Assembly: GCF_900103215.1 (NCBI RefSeq)
Contig: NZ_FNGV01000005.1
Span: forward strand, 248,001-312,000
DNA: 64,000 nt
DNA from: Kriegella aquimaris
GTDB taxonomy: Bacteria; Bacteroidota; Bacteroidia; Flavobacteriales; Flavobacteriaceae
Reading direction: 5' to 3'
Shown: in pieces, positions 44,849-53,463 of the stretch
Numbering within the stretch: the first letter of the stretch is position 1
Layout: the number at the start of each line of letters is the position of its first letter
Position numbers and translations under genes: made by a program
Notes under the pieces: model-generated
What the model saw: the letters and a program-made list of their open reading frames with translations, nothing else
Database searches by the model: none
Told to the model about the DNA's origin: nothing

Positions 44849-45256
44849 TCATTGTTTTTCTTGCTGTATACGTTCTACATATTTGTTATACGCTTCTTGC
44901 CCTTCTTCTTCCCAGAACTTTTCGTAGTGCTTCCATTTTGAAAAATTGCTTTTTAAACTATCTTGTTTTTGTGGTATACAACGGCGCCCCTTTTTTCCTT
45001 TGCTTTTACCTGGATTATGGTTGCCAAGGCCTCCGAAAAGAATTTTTGCCAGTACAAGAATTCCGACAGCCTGCCAATAGTTTATAGTCGTCAAACCGAA
45101 AAGATCGGGTATCAGCCAGTTCCATAACCACATGATACCATACCCGAGGAGTAGGGCAAAAATGATTACGGCAATAATGGCAAACAGTATTTTAAACGCT
45201 GCCTTTACGAATTTTTCAACCTTGGTTTTGACCTTATATTCTAAATAATCTGTCAT
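44849..45256 (-). CDS. Membrane protein co-encoded with a sigma factor
   Basis: 135 residues: a basic N-terminal helix, two membrane segments (ILFAIIAVIIFALLLGYGIM and WQAVGILVLAKILFGGL), then a basic and acidic cytoplasmic tail (NPGKSKGKKGRR, HYEKFWEEEGQEAYNKYVE). It begins 12 bp after the ECF-type sigma factor gene and is on the same strand. That position is where an anti-sigma factor is expected, but no recognised anti-sigma domain is present. The pairing is common in Flavobacteriia; function not known. Confidence 0.78.
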   Translation of the reverse strand: MTDYLEYKVKTKVEKFVKAAFKILFAIIAVIIFALLLGYGIMWLWNWLIPDLFGLTTINYWQAVGILVLAKILFGGLGNHNPGKSKGKKGRRCIPQKQDSLKSNFSKWKHYEKFWEEEGQEAYNKYVERIQQEKQ

Positions 45257-45268
45257 GTCTGATATGTT

Positions 45269-45811
45269 TTAATTAATAACTTCTTTTTTCTTTTCTAGCA
45301 TTGAAAGTAAGATTGATATGGCCCTGTGCCTTCTAGACATCAAGGTGCCTTTGGGTATGCCCGTTTCTAAAGACACTTGATTATAAGTGTACCCCTCAAA
45401 ATCGATGGCAAGAATAATTTCTCGATAGTGGGGTTTTAAATTGCCGATGGCTTTTTTTAGTTCATCTTTCATTGCTTCGGAATATGAATCTTCGGGGCTG
45501 TCATAAAATAGTTCACTAAATACTGCCAAACGGTTTTCCATTTCTTGATCAACACGAACCTGACGCTTGTTAGTTCGCATGAGGTCGATGATTTTATTTT
45601 TCACTGCGTTATATACAAACCCGGCGATATTGTTAATAGGCGAGACGTCGTCGGCTCGTGAAAATAATTTTAACGCCACTTCTTGAACAATATCTTCCGC
45701 ATCACGGTCGGCCGTATCATTAATGCGTGATTGGGCGTAAGCTCTAAGCGAATTATATTCCTCGTTGAAAAAGGTTTTAAGGTTTTTATAATTTTCAGTA
45801 TCCGAAGTCAT
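45269..45811 (-). CDS. ECF-type RNA polymerase sigma factor
   Basis: 180 residues. Region 2 is visible as LRAYAQSRINDTADRDAEDIVQEVALKLF and VYNAVKNKIIDLMRTNKR. Region 4 has the HTH YNQVSLETGIPKGTLMSRRHRA. It should direct RNA polymerase to a small regulon, kept inactive by an anti-sigma partner, possibly the membrane protein encoded just downstream. Upstream is a divergent polyprenyl synthetase gene. Confidence 0.9.
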   Translation of the reverse strand: MTSDTENYKNLKTFFNEEYNSLRAYAQSRINDTADRDAEDIVQEVALKLFSRADDVSPINNIAGFVYNAVKNKIIDLMRTNKRQVRVDQEMENRLAVFSELFYDSPEDSYSEAMKDELKKAIGNLKPHYREIILAIDFEGYTYNQVSLETGIPKGTLMSRRHRAISILLSMLEKKKEVIN

Positions 45812-45962
45812 TCAAACGCTTTTACAATCAAGTCTTCTGTCTTAAAGACGAAATATTTCAAAGCTATTGCATTTTTTATGGATTTTTTGCACATCAATGT
45901 TCTACATCCGTTGCGGACTATTTGTTAAATTGGATGTATTTTTGACCAAAATCATTATTAGT

Positions 45963-46937
45963 ATGCATTCTATTGAGCAGTATCGTACGGCTTTTATTTC
46001 GTATCTAGAGTCTCGAACAAAAACAAAGGAGCCCAAAAACCTATATGAACCAATCACCTATATCCTTGGTTTAGGAGGGAAACGTTTACGACCTGTGTTG
46101 ACCCTAATGGCTGCCGAAATTTTCGATAAAAATTACAGGAATGCATTAGATGCAGCCCTGGCTATAGAAATTTTTCACAACTTTTCATTGGTACATGACG
46201 ATATCATGGATGCCGCTCCCCTGCGACGGGGCAAATCTACGGTTCATGAAAAATGGGATGTGAACACGGCAATTCTTTCCGGAGATGCCATGCTTATTAC
46301 AGCTTATCAATTGTTCGAGAATTACGAGGTAAATATCTTTCATGATTTGGCACGATTGTTCGGCAAAACGGCATTACAGGTTTGTGAGGGACAGCAATAC
46401 GATGTTGACTTTGAAACAAGGGAAGACGTGACCGTTCCCGAATATTTGAAAATGATCGAATACAAAACGGCGGTTCTTGTCGGAGCGGCATTAAAAATGG
46501 GTGGTATTGTTGCCGGAGCTTCTGAGGCCCATCAAAACCATATCTATCAATTCGGAAGAAATTTAGGTATCGCCTTTCAGTTGCAAGATGATTACCTAGA
46601 TGCCTTCGGTGACCCGAAGACATTTGGTAAACAAGTGGGCGGTGATATTATAGCCAATAAAAAAACATTTTTGTATTTGACGGCGCGTGATTTGGCTTCC
46701 GTTGAGCAAAAAAGAGCCATGGAGCACCTCTTTTCGATTTATCCGAAAGATGCGACGGATAAGGTAAACACAGTCAAAGAAATATTTGAACAGAGCAGTG
46801 CCGTCGAAAAAACCAAAGAGGCGATTCAAAAATATACGCATGAAGCTTTTGACGTTTTGGATAAATTAGAAATATCCGCTGAAAAAAGAGCGCTTCTTGA
46901 AAATTTCGGAAAACAGTTAATGCACCGGGAAGTTTAA
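45963..46937 (+). CDS. Polyprenyl diphosphate synthase
   Basis: 324 residues from the ATG at 45963. The frame stays open 32 codons upstream, but a -7 box TATTTTTG at 45937-45944 lies within that extension, so the shorter start is right. Motifs: GGKRLRP (39-45), first Asp-rich motif DDIMD (79-83), and FQLQDDYLDAFGDP carrying the second. Adds isopentenyl units in trans to make octaprenyl-like chains for quinone synthesis. The chain length cannot be stated from this alone. Confidence 0.93.
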   Translation: MHSIEQYRTAFISYLESRTKTKEPKNLYEPITYILGLGGKRLRPVLTLMAAEIFDKNYRNALDAALAIEIFHNFSLVHDDIMDAAPLRRGKSTVHEKWDVNTAILSGDAMLITAYQLFENYEVNIFHDLARLFGKTALQVCEGQQYDVDFETREDVTVPEYLKMIEYKTAVLVGAALKMGGIVAGASEAHQNHIYQFGRNLGIAFQLQDDYLDAFGDPKTFGKQVGGDIIANKKTFLYLTARDLASVEQKRAMEHLFSIYPKDATDKVNTVKEIFEQSSAVEKTKEAIQKYTHEAFDVLDKLEISAEKRALLENFGKQLMHREV

Positions 46938-46962
46938 ACGTATCTGTTTTTACAAGCTGTCT

Positions 46963-49269
46963 TCAGTTTAGTTTATAGCGCATACCAAAGAATCCGCGAA
47001 TACCTTGATTGGGCCCATATACGTAAGAAGGGTCGAAAGTCATCGCGTAGGGGTTGTCGGCCGTGGCCACTACATCGCCATTGTTACTATAAACTACATT
47101 CTTATCAAAAGGGTCATTAGCCCTAGCAATTATAAACGGATTCCCACGATTGGGCGTCCAATCCAAAAGATTTTTGATACCGGCATAGATTTCAAAATTC
47201 TGAAGCCCTTTGTACGTGAATTGTATATTTTGAATACTCCAGGTCGGAGAGAATTCTTGTCGGGGATCCAATTCGCCCAATAGCGGCAAACGCATGGGGC
47301 CATATAGGTTTCCGGTATAGTCAATATTCAATTTCAAATTTCGCAATTCGTACGATACGTTCCAGGTGCCCGAAATGCTTTCCGTCAAAATTTGTTGTTT
47401 CTTGATTCCGTCTTCGGTGCTGCTAACGTCTTGGTATGTTGCGCCCACAAGTATTTTAATACCGTTGGGGAAAACTAAATCTACATTAGCGCTGACACCT
47501 TGGGAGATTGATTTTCCATCAAGATTATCATAAATAATCTGGTTGGGGTCGGTATCGTAATCGGGGAGTATAATATTGCTGAAATGGGTATAAAAGACCG
47601 AGGCATCAAGGCTCACGAAAGTGCCGTTATTTGCATAGATTTTTTTTAAATAGTTTAAGTTTAGGTTAAAAGAACTTTCAGGCTTTAACTCCTCAGTAAT
47701 AATTACCGCTCTTGCACCTGTCAAGGCTGCATGTTCTTCGGTAAATAGGTTTACCACCCGAAACCCTGTTCCGGCATTGAGTCGAAGAATATCGTTGTCG
47801 GATACCTTCCACCGATAGGCCGTTCGAGGGGTGTAAATCGACCCGTGTCGCCGGTCGTAGTCATACCTCAGTCCAAGAAGTAGTGCATGTCTTTTGGCCA
47901 AACGGATTTCATTTTGGGCGAACAAACTTGGTATCAATGTCTCGTTGGCCCTGTTTCCTTGAATATCTGTAGTGGCCGTTGTGTTGTCATCGTAATAGTT
48001 GTATCGTAGGGCACTGCCGAACAACAAATCATGCGCGCCCAACGACTTGTCCCACGTTAACTGCGTAAAACCAATACGCTGATCGGCTAAATATGATATA
48101 TTTCCATAGACTGAATTTTGGCTGTGGTCGTTGTACGAAAAGGAAAGAAGCATCTTCTCTTTTATAGGAAGCTGGTATTTTCCCAATATTTCCCATCTTC
48201 CGGTATAAATACTTTCTCCGTATATCTCATCACCACCCCGATACGCTGGTGTCCATTGAAGCTCACCGCCCCACCTATCCTCATAAAAAAATCGCCCGGC
48301 CATAGAGAATATTCGGGAGTTGTTCCGTTCAAAATTCCATTTTTGAAATACTGAAACACGGTTCTGCATGGTGACATCGGTGAAATTATCACCATTATTA
48401 TCGATAGGTGTATCGTAATTAAAATAATTAATGCCCAGCAACATGTCTGCCTTCTTTCCGACGTGAAGTTTGGTTCCGATATCAAGATTATATTCGCCCC
48501 ATCCCGTAGCAAAGGCGTCGACAAAGAAGTCTGGCGCCTCCAAGGTATTCTTGGTAATGATGTTTATAAGGCCTCCCACAGCTTCACTGCCATAGAGACT
48601 CGAGGCAGGTCCTTTCACAATTTCTATTTGTTCTATCAAAGAGTTGGGAATGCCCGATAGTCCATAAACCGTTCCGAGACCACTAACAATGGGCATTCCG
48701 TCGATTAATACAAGGGTGTACGGGCCTTCTAGGCCGTTGATATGTATGTCGCCCGTATTGCAGACGTTGCAATTTATTTGCGGGCGTACCCCATTGACAT
48801 TTTGCAACGCCTCAAAAATACTGGCCGTTGGGTTTTGCTTTAGAAAAGTTGTACTGTATACTTCTACAGGAACAGGGCTTTCTAACCTGTTGACGGGCTT
48901 TAGGGTTCCTGTAACCACGGTTTCCTCGAGTTGCTCAGTAGATGCGCTTAGCCTAATGGGAAAAGATTTTTTTTCATATTCAATAAGCTTAATTTTCGTC
49001 GAAAAGGGCAAATACCCTAAAACGGTTGCATTCAATTTATAATCACCTGCCGGAATGCCTTTTAAAACATAGTTCCCTTCTTCATCGGTAGCTGTGCCCA
49101 AAGTGGTGCCTTCCAAGTAGATATTGACAAAAGGTATGGGTATGCCATTATCGGTAACCGCACCTGTGATTTCAGCATTTTGTCCGAATGTGTTAAAAAA
49201 ACCGGCACAGCATACGAACAAAACCAACTGAAAATTTAATACTATAGGATATTTATTTGTTTTTGTCAT
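46963..49269 (-). CDS. TonB-dependent receptor, metal-regulated
   Basis: 768 residues from the ATG at 49269; an upstream in-frame ATG at 49314 would begin inside the operator array and is rejected. Signal peptide (near FNTFGQ), carboxypeptidase-regulatory-like domain (GAVTDNGIPIPFVNIYLEG), plug with INCNVCNTGDIHINGLEG and VKGPASSLYGSEAVGG, then a beta barrel ending YKLN. It is divergent from a DtxR/MntR-type regulator and next to a ZIP transporter gene, so an iron or manganese complex is a likely ligand. Palindromic sites in its promoter support metal-dependent repression. Confidence 0.92.
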   Translation of the reverse strand: MTKTNKYPIVLNFQLVLFVCCAGFFNTFGQNAEITGAVTDNGIPIPFVNIYLEGTTLGTATDEEGNYVLKGIPAGDYKLNATVLGYLPFSTKIKLIEYEKKSFPIRLSASTEQLEETVVTGTLKPVNRLESPVPVEVYSTTFLKQNPTASIFEALQNVNGVRPQINCNVCNTGDIHINGLEGPYTLVLIDGMPIVSGLGTVYGLSGIPNSLIEQIEIVKGPASSLYGSEAVGGLINIITKNTLEAPDFFVDAFATGWGEYNLDIGTKLHVGKKADMLLGINYFNYDTPIDNNGDNFTDVTMQNRVSVFQKWNFERNNSRIFSMAGRFFYEDRWGGELQWTPAYRGGDEIYGESIYTGRWEILGKYQLPIKEKMLLSFSYNDHSQNSVYGNISYLADQRIGFTQLTWDKSLGAHDLLFGSALRYNYYDDNTTATTDIQGNRANETLIPSLFAQNEIRLAKRHALLLGLRYDYDRRHGSIYTPRTAYRWKVSDNDILRLNAGTGFRVVNLFTEEHAALTGARAVIITEELKPESSFNLNLNYLKKIYANNGTFVSLDASVFYTHFSNIILPDYDTDPNQIIYDNLDGKSISQGVSANVDLVFPNGIKILVGATYQDVSSTEDGIKKQQILTESISGTWNVSYELRNLKLNIDYTGNLYGPMRLPLLGELDPRQEFSPTWSIQNIQFTYKGLQNFEIYAGIKNLLDWTPNRGNPFIIARANDPFDKNVVYSNNGDVVATADNPYAMTFDPSYVYGPNQGIRGFFGMRYKLN

Positions 49270-49277
49270 TTGGCAAA

Positions 49278-49321
49278 CTAAAATTTTAGTAATTCTAAAA
49301 TAATATTTAGGCAAATCTAAA
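49278..49321. promoter_or_regulatory. Array of DtxR-type operator palindromes
   Basis: Three overlapping or adjacent palindromes built from CTAAAA/TTTTAG half-sites: CTAAAATTTTAG (49278-49289), ATTTTAG-TAATT-CTAAAAT (49283-49301, perfect 7-bp arms), and TTTAG-GCAAAT-CTAAA (49306-49321). They lie between the divergent TonB receptor (start 49269) and DtxR-family gene (start 49368), and fit a manganese- or iron-responsive repressor. Confidence 0.75.
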
Positions 49322-49367
49322 AATATGTTTTAAGATATAAAAATGTATTTTTATAGAAATTTTCTAA

Positions 49368-50024
49368 ATGACACTTTCGGAAGAAGATTATATTAAGGCG
49401 ATTTATCATTTGGGCAAGGGTGAAAACACTACTGTAACCACAAACGCTATTGCCAAGGGTATGGATACCAAGCCGTCATCGGTGACCGATATGGTAAAAA
49501 AATTGTCGGACAAGGGATTGGTGAACTACAAAAAGTACCAAGGTGTTACGCTTACGGCTTTAGGTGAAAATAGTGCGCTCTCCATTGTGCGGAAACATCG
49601 GTTGTGGGAGGTTTTTTTGGTAGACAAACTTAATTTTTCATGGGATGAAGTTCATGAAGTTGCAGAACAGCTTGAGCACATTAAAAGCGAAAAAATGATC
49701 GACCATCTCGATGCCTATTTGGGTTTTCCAAAAATTGACCCCCATGGTGATCCTATTCCTTCTAAAGATGGCGAGTTCAAAAAGTCAATAAAAAAGCTGC
49801 TCAACGAAGCTTCTATGGGTGTAGAGGGTATTTGCGTTGGCGTAAAGGATTCATCGGTAGCATTTTTAAAATTTTTAGATAAAAATAAAATTGCCTTGGG
49901 AGACACTGTTACGGTGATTGATAAAGAGGAGTTTGATGGGTCGTTACACATCAAAATAAATGGTCGAAATATGCACATTTCAAATCAGATTGCTTCCAAT
50001 CTATATTTGCAAATAAGTGAATAG
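49368..50024 (+). CDS. Metal-dependent transcriptional regulator (DtxR/MntR family)
   Basis: 218 residues. N-terminal winged HTH: TTNAIAKGMDTKPSSVTDMV, followed by KLSDKGLVNYKKYQGV. The metal-binding dimerisation part has HRLWEVFLVDKLNFSWDEVHEVAEQLEH with the usual Glu/His pattern. A C-terminal SH3-like FeoA domain (LGDTVTVIDKEEFDGSLHIK) makes it the long, DtxR/IdeR-like form. It senses Mn2+ or Fe2+ and represses uptake genes. It is divergent from a TonB receptor and 54 bp upstream of a ZIP transporter gene. Confidence 0.93.
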   Translation: MTLSEEDYIKAIYHLGKGENTTVTTNAIAKGMDTKPSSVTDMVKKLSDKGLVNYKKYQGVTLTALGENSALSIVRKHRLWEVFLVDKLNFSWDEVHEVAEQLEHIKSEKMIDHLDAYLGFPKIDPHGDPIPSKDGEFKKSIKKLLNEASMGVEGICVGVKDSSVAFLKFLDKNKIALGDTVTVIDKEEFDGSLHIKINGRNMHISNQIASNLYLQISE

Positions 50025-50078
50025 TAATAAAATTGTTTCGAAATAGAATAAACATAATAACAAGAAATTAAAAGAGCT

Positions 50079-50900
50079 ATGCAAGAAATAATCGATTATT
50101 TCGAATCTATTGATCCAATTCTTGCCGCACTCTACGCCACCTTATTTACATGGGGTTTGACCGCCGCTGGGGCAGCGCTGGTATTTTTCTTTAAGGGGAT
50201 GAATCGTGCGGTCTTAGATGGTATGTTGGGTTTTACCGGAGGTGTAATGGTAGCCGCGAGTTTTTGGAGTTTGTTGGCGCCGGGTATTGAAATGAGTCCG
50301 GGTGAGGGTTTCGTCAAAGTAATTCCTGCTGCAGTAGGGTTCCTCATGGGTTCACTATTTATTTTCGGGTTGGATAAAATTCTTCCGCATTTGCACATAA
50401 ATTTTAAAGAAAGTGAAAAGGAAGGTATAAAGACTCCTTGGCACAGAACGACCCTCTTGACCTTGGCCATCACCTTGCATAATATTCCGGAAGGGCTAGC
50501 GGTAGGCGTCTTGTTCGGTGGTGTTGCTGCAGGGTTTGAAGGCGCCAGTATTGGAGGTGCGGTGGCTTTAGCCTTGGGGATTGGCCTACAAAATTTTCCC
50601 GAAGGATTTGCTGTGGCCATGCCGCTGCGACGACAAGGGTTAAGTCGATATAAAAGTTTTATGTTCGGTCAGGCATCGGCTATTGTAGAACCGATTGCGG
50701 CAGTTTTGGGGGCTTGGGCGGTGCTCACCTTTCAACCTATCTTACCTTATGCGCTTTCTTTCGCTGCGGGAGCGATGATTTTTGTTGTAGTAGAAGAAGT
50801 AATTCCTGAAACCCAACAAGACAAATACACCGATATTGCCACAATGGGCTTTATTGGCGGCTTTATCATTATGATGACTTTGGATGTGGGCTTAGGTTGA
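50079..50900 (+). CDS. ZIP family divalent metal transporter
   Basis: 273 residues with eight membrane segments. Metal-binding helices are recognisable: TLHNIPEGLAVGV (TM4) and LQNFPEGFAVAMP (TM5). The TM4 motif HNIPEG is intact; TM5 has QNFPEG as in ZupT/GufA-type members. It imports Zn, Fe or Mn into the cytoplasm. Its position after the DtxR-family regulator suggests iron or manganese and metal control. A His-containing loop (HLHINFKESEKEG) between TM3 and TM4 is typical. Confidence 0.92.
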   Translation: MQEIIDYFESIDPILAALYATLFTWGLTAAGAALVFFFKGMNRAVLDGMLGFTGGVMVAASFWSLLAPGIEMSPGEGFVKVIPAAVGFLMGSLFIFGLDKILPHLHINFKESEKEGIKTPWHRTTLLTLAITLHNIPEGLAVGVLFGGVAAGFEGASIGGAVALALGIGLQNFPEGFAVAMPLRRQGLSRYKSFMFGQASAIVEPIAAVLGAWAVLTFQPILPYALSFAAGAMIFVVVEEVIPETQQDKYTDIATMGFIGGFIIMMTLDVGLG

Positions 50901-51017
50901 TGACGTTTTTAAATTTAGAACAAGAACTTAAACAGCCTCAACCAGATAACCATTGAAATCAATTAGGAGATTGTTTCTCTTGCATTCTTATTTTCTATCT
51001 AATTCTGAAATTCCATA

Positions 51018-52289
51018 ATGATTCGTATAAAACAAACAGTTTTTCTAATCATGATCGCGTCGTTTGTTGTGCGGTGTGGGCCTGACCCAAAGGACAAGAA
51101 ACCCAAAAAAGAGGTTGCCGAGAAGAAGGTGGTATTTGTGATAATCGATGGTATCGCGGCCGATATGCTGAAAAATGTGAATACGCCCAATCTTGATGAT
51201 ATTGCTGAACATGGTGGCTTTACCGAAGCTTATGTAGGTGGCGAGAAAAATGGTTACTCAGAGACCCCGACAATTTCCGCCGTAGGTTATAACAGCTTGT
51301 TGACGGGTGTTTGGGCAAATAAACACAATGTTTTTGGTAACGAAATTAAAGCGCCCAATTATCATTATCCCACGATTTTCAAGGTTTTTAAAGATAACTT
51401 TCCAAAGAAAAAGACTGCCATATTTTCAACATGGCTCGATAACCGAACAAAATTGATTGGTGAAGATTTGCCAGAAACCGGAAAGATAAAAATGGATTAC
51501 GCTTTTGACGGCTTTGAGCTAGATACTATAAATTTTCCTCATGATTCCCAAAGGAAATACATTAAGAATATTGACGAAAAAGTAGCGACCGAAGCGGCTC
51601 GGTATATTAAATTAGAAGGTCCGGATTTATCATGGGTGTATCTTGAATTTTCGGATGACATGGGGCATAAATTTGGCGATAGTCCTGAGCTTGATGCCGC
51701 AATTGAATTTGAGGATGGCTTGATGGGCCAAATATGGGATGCGGTACAGGAACGGCAGCGTTTATTTAATGAAGATTGGTTGGTTGTAGTTACCACAGAT
51801 CATGGTCGAAGTGCCAAGGACGGTAAAGGTCATGGAGGGCAATCTGATCGGGAACGCAGCACTTGGATTGTTACCAATTTAGCGAATACAAATGCTTATT
51901 TCAAGGAAGAAATACCATCGGTCGTTGACATAATGCCAACAATTCTCCGATTTATGGATTTAGAGGTCAACGAAAATATACTTTTTGAGCTTGATGGTGT
52001 GACGTTGATAGGAGAAGTGGATGCCACAGGCCTTAAAACAAAATTGATTGATGGTAGTTTAGAAATTATCTGGAAGAATAAGACTGCCATTAACGAATAT
52101 GGAACACTTTATTTAGCCAATACGAACGATTTTGCCAACGGCGGTGAAGATGATTATAAAGTTATTGGAGAAGTCGCACTTGAGAAAGAAAGATTTGTGG
52201 TTCCCCTTGATAACTTATCCGGGTTTTATAAAATTGTACTGAAAACTCCGAATACCACTTTGAACACTTGGTATGAAGTAAGGGAATAA
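51018..52289 (+). CDS. Alkaline-phosphatase-superfamily (nucleotide pyrophosphatase/phosphodiesterase) lipoprotein
   Basis: 423 residues. Likely lipoprotein signal (IASFVVRCGPDPKD). Metal and nucleophile motifs: VVFVIIDGIAADML (first Asp), TPTISAVGYNSLLTGV with the nucleophilic Thr, DDMGHKFGDSP (Asp/His), and TTDHGR (Asp/His) plus a later GHGGQSDRE. This pattern matches the NPP-type phosphodiesterase branch. It probably hydrolyses phosphodiester or phosphonate substrates in the periplasm or at the surface. Starts 117 bp after the ZIP gene; no strong functional link. Confidence 0.88.
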   Translation: MIRIKQTVFLIMIASFVVRCGPDPKDKKPKKEVAEKKVVFVIIDGIAADMLKNVNTPNLDDIAEHGGFTEAYVGGEKNGYSETPTISAVGYNSLLTGVWANKHNVFGNEIKAPNYHYPTIFKVFKDNFPKKKTAIFSTWLDNRTKLIGEDLPETGKIKMDYAFDGFELDTINFPHDSQRKYIKNIDEKVATEAARYIKLEGPDLSWVYLEFSDDMGHKFGDSPELDAAIEFEDGLMGQIWDAVQERQRLFNEDWLVVVTTDHGRSAKDGKGHGGQSDRERSTWIVTNLANTNAYFKEEIPSVVDIMPTILRFMDLEVNENILFELDGVTLIGEVDATGLKTKLIDGSLEIIWKNKTAINEYGTLYLANTNDFANGGEDDYKVIGEVALEKERFVVPLDNLSGFYKIVLKTPNTTLNTWYEVRE

Positions 52290-52589
52290 AGCCAGTTATA
52301 ACCATGCGAAACGGAAAGGCAGTACTGTAGCAATTTTAAGATTAAAGAAGATGTCATAGAACTTATCAAAATATGATGATAGACAATTATCAGAAGATTA
52401 CAATATAAATTGGATAATTGGGTTACTTTAAATAAGAGTCTAAATAACCTTATATTTTCATGGTTAGCAAGACGATGAAATACTGGGGGTTAGGGCACTT
52501 TTGAATGATTGCCCTGAATTTGATACGAATAATATCTTAAATAAATAGAATGGGTCCCAGACTTGTGGCCTGAAGAAAATATCTATTTT
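52290..52589. other. Intergenic region, nothing recognised
   Basis: 300 bp between the phosphodiesterase gene and the next ATG. A short inverted pair (GGGCA at 52493-52497, TGCCC at 52510-52514) is not followed by a T run and is not called a terminator. No promoter box or coding frame was seen. Confidence 0.5.
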
Positions 52590-53039
52590 ATGGGAAGAAG
52601 CAAAAGATCTTGGTTGTGGAACATTTTAATTGTTGTAACGGTTATAGTTTGTATGATCGCTTTTGTAGCACATTATAAAAATTGGACCAAAGTAAGCACA
52701 CAGGATATTCAGATACTTTCCGGAGCTTATTATCGACAAATTAAATTCGCTGATTTGGACAGTGTGCTATTGGTAGAGAAAATTCCGCCTATGCAACGGT
52801 TGAACGGCTTTTCGGCAATGGCCAAAGAAAAAGGACTTTTTAGGGAGTTCAAAGATTCGCTCACCGACAAGAAGGTATATGTATACCTCGACAATTTTGA
52901 CCAACAGAAAATAAAAGTAGTATACAAAGATTCGTTAAAGGTCTTTCTTAATCTTTCCGATTCTTTAGAGACTGATCAGCTCTATCGTTTTTTACTTGAC
53001 AAAAAAGATGCTACTGCTGCAGCAAGCTTAAAACAATGA
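52590..53039 (+). CDS. Hypothetical membrane-anchored protein
   Basis: 149 residues from the ATG at 52590 (an upstream TTG in frame is less likely). A positively charged N-terminus (MGRSKRSWLW) and one membrane segment (ILIVVTVIVCMIAFVAHY) are followed by an extracytoplasmic domain with beta-strand pattern (KKVYVYLDNFDQQKIKVVYKD, LFREFKDSL). It resembles uncharacterised PH-like domain proteins of Flavobacteriia. No family can be named with confidence. Followed by a DUF423 gene after 4 bp. Confidence 0.72.
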   Translation: MGRSKRSWLWNILIVVTVIVCMIAFVAHYKNWTKVSTQDIQILSGAYYRQIKFADLDSVLLVEKIPPMQRLNGFSAMAKEKGLFREFKDSLTDKKVYVYLDNFDQQKIKVVYKDSLKVFLNLSDSLETDQLYRFLLDKKDATAAASLKQ

Positions 53040-53043
53040 TGTT

Positions 53044-53430
53044 ATGGTTTTACTAGCACAATGTATCGGTGCCTTATTCGGGCTTTTGGCCGTGATTTTT
53101 GGTGCCTTCGGTGCACACGCCCTTAAAAAAACATTTACCGAAGATCAACTCAAAAGCTTTGAAACCGGTGTTAAATATCAAATGTACCACGCCATTTTAT
53201 TAATCGTTCTCGGGTTTAATTTTAACTTGGAAACAGCCTTGGAACGTAATATGATTTACTGTTTTATCCTAGGTACTTTTCTGTTTTCCTTTAGTATTTA
53301 CGGATTGTGTCTTTCGGCTTCTAAAGGAAAAAAGCTGAGGTTCTTAGGACCTGTCACCCCAATTGGAGGGCTGCTTTTGGTGGTGGGCTGGACGATGCTG
53401 CTGTATTCTTTTATTAAAAACTTGGTATAA
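53044..53430 (+). CDS. DUF423 family membrane protein
   Basis: 128 residues with four membrane segments. The family signature GAFGAHALKK and the segment FETGVKYQMYHAILLI are present. DUF423 (YgdD-like) proteins are conserved small inner-membrane proteins of unknown role. Starts 4 bp after the hypothetical gene, so the pair is probably one operon. Converges with the gene at 53464. Confidence 0.9.
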   Translation: MVLLAQCIGALFGLLAVIFGAFGAHALKKTFTEDQLKSFETGVKYQMYHAILLIVLGFNFNLETALERNMIYCFILGTFLFSFSIYGLCLSASKGKKLRFLGPVTPIGGLLLVVGWTMLLYSFIKNLV

Positions 53431-53463
53431 AGGGCCAGTTCTTTTTTGATTAAACCTGTTATG

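Noticed and set aside
49269-49314. Upstream ATG of the TonB receptor at 49314
   Set aside because: It would start inside the operator array and give an extra charged stretch ahead of the signal peptide.
50132-50620. 162-codon minus-strand frame
   Set aside because: Lies wholly opposite the ZIP transporter gene, which has clear family motifs; a shadow frame.
52480-52520. GGGCA/TGCCC hairpin before 52590
   Set aside because: Stem is short and no T run follows.
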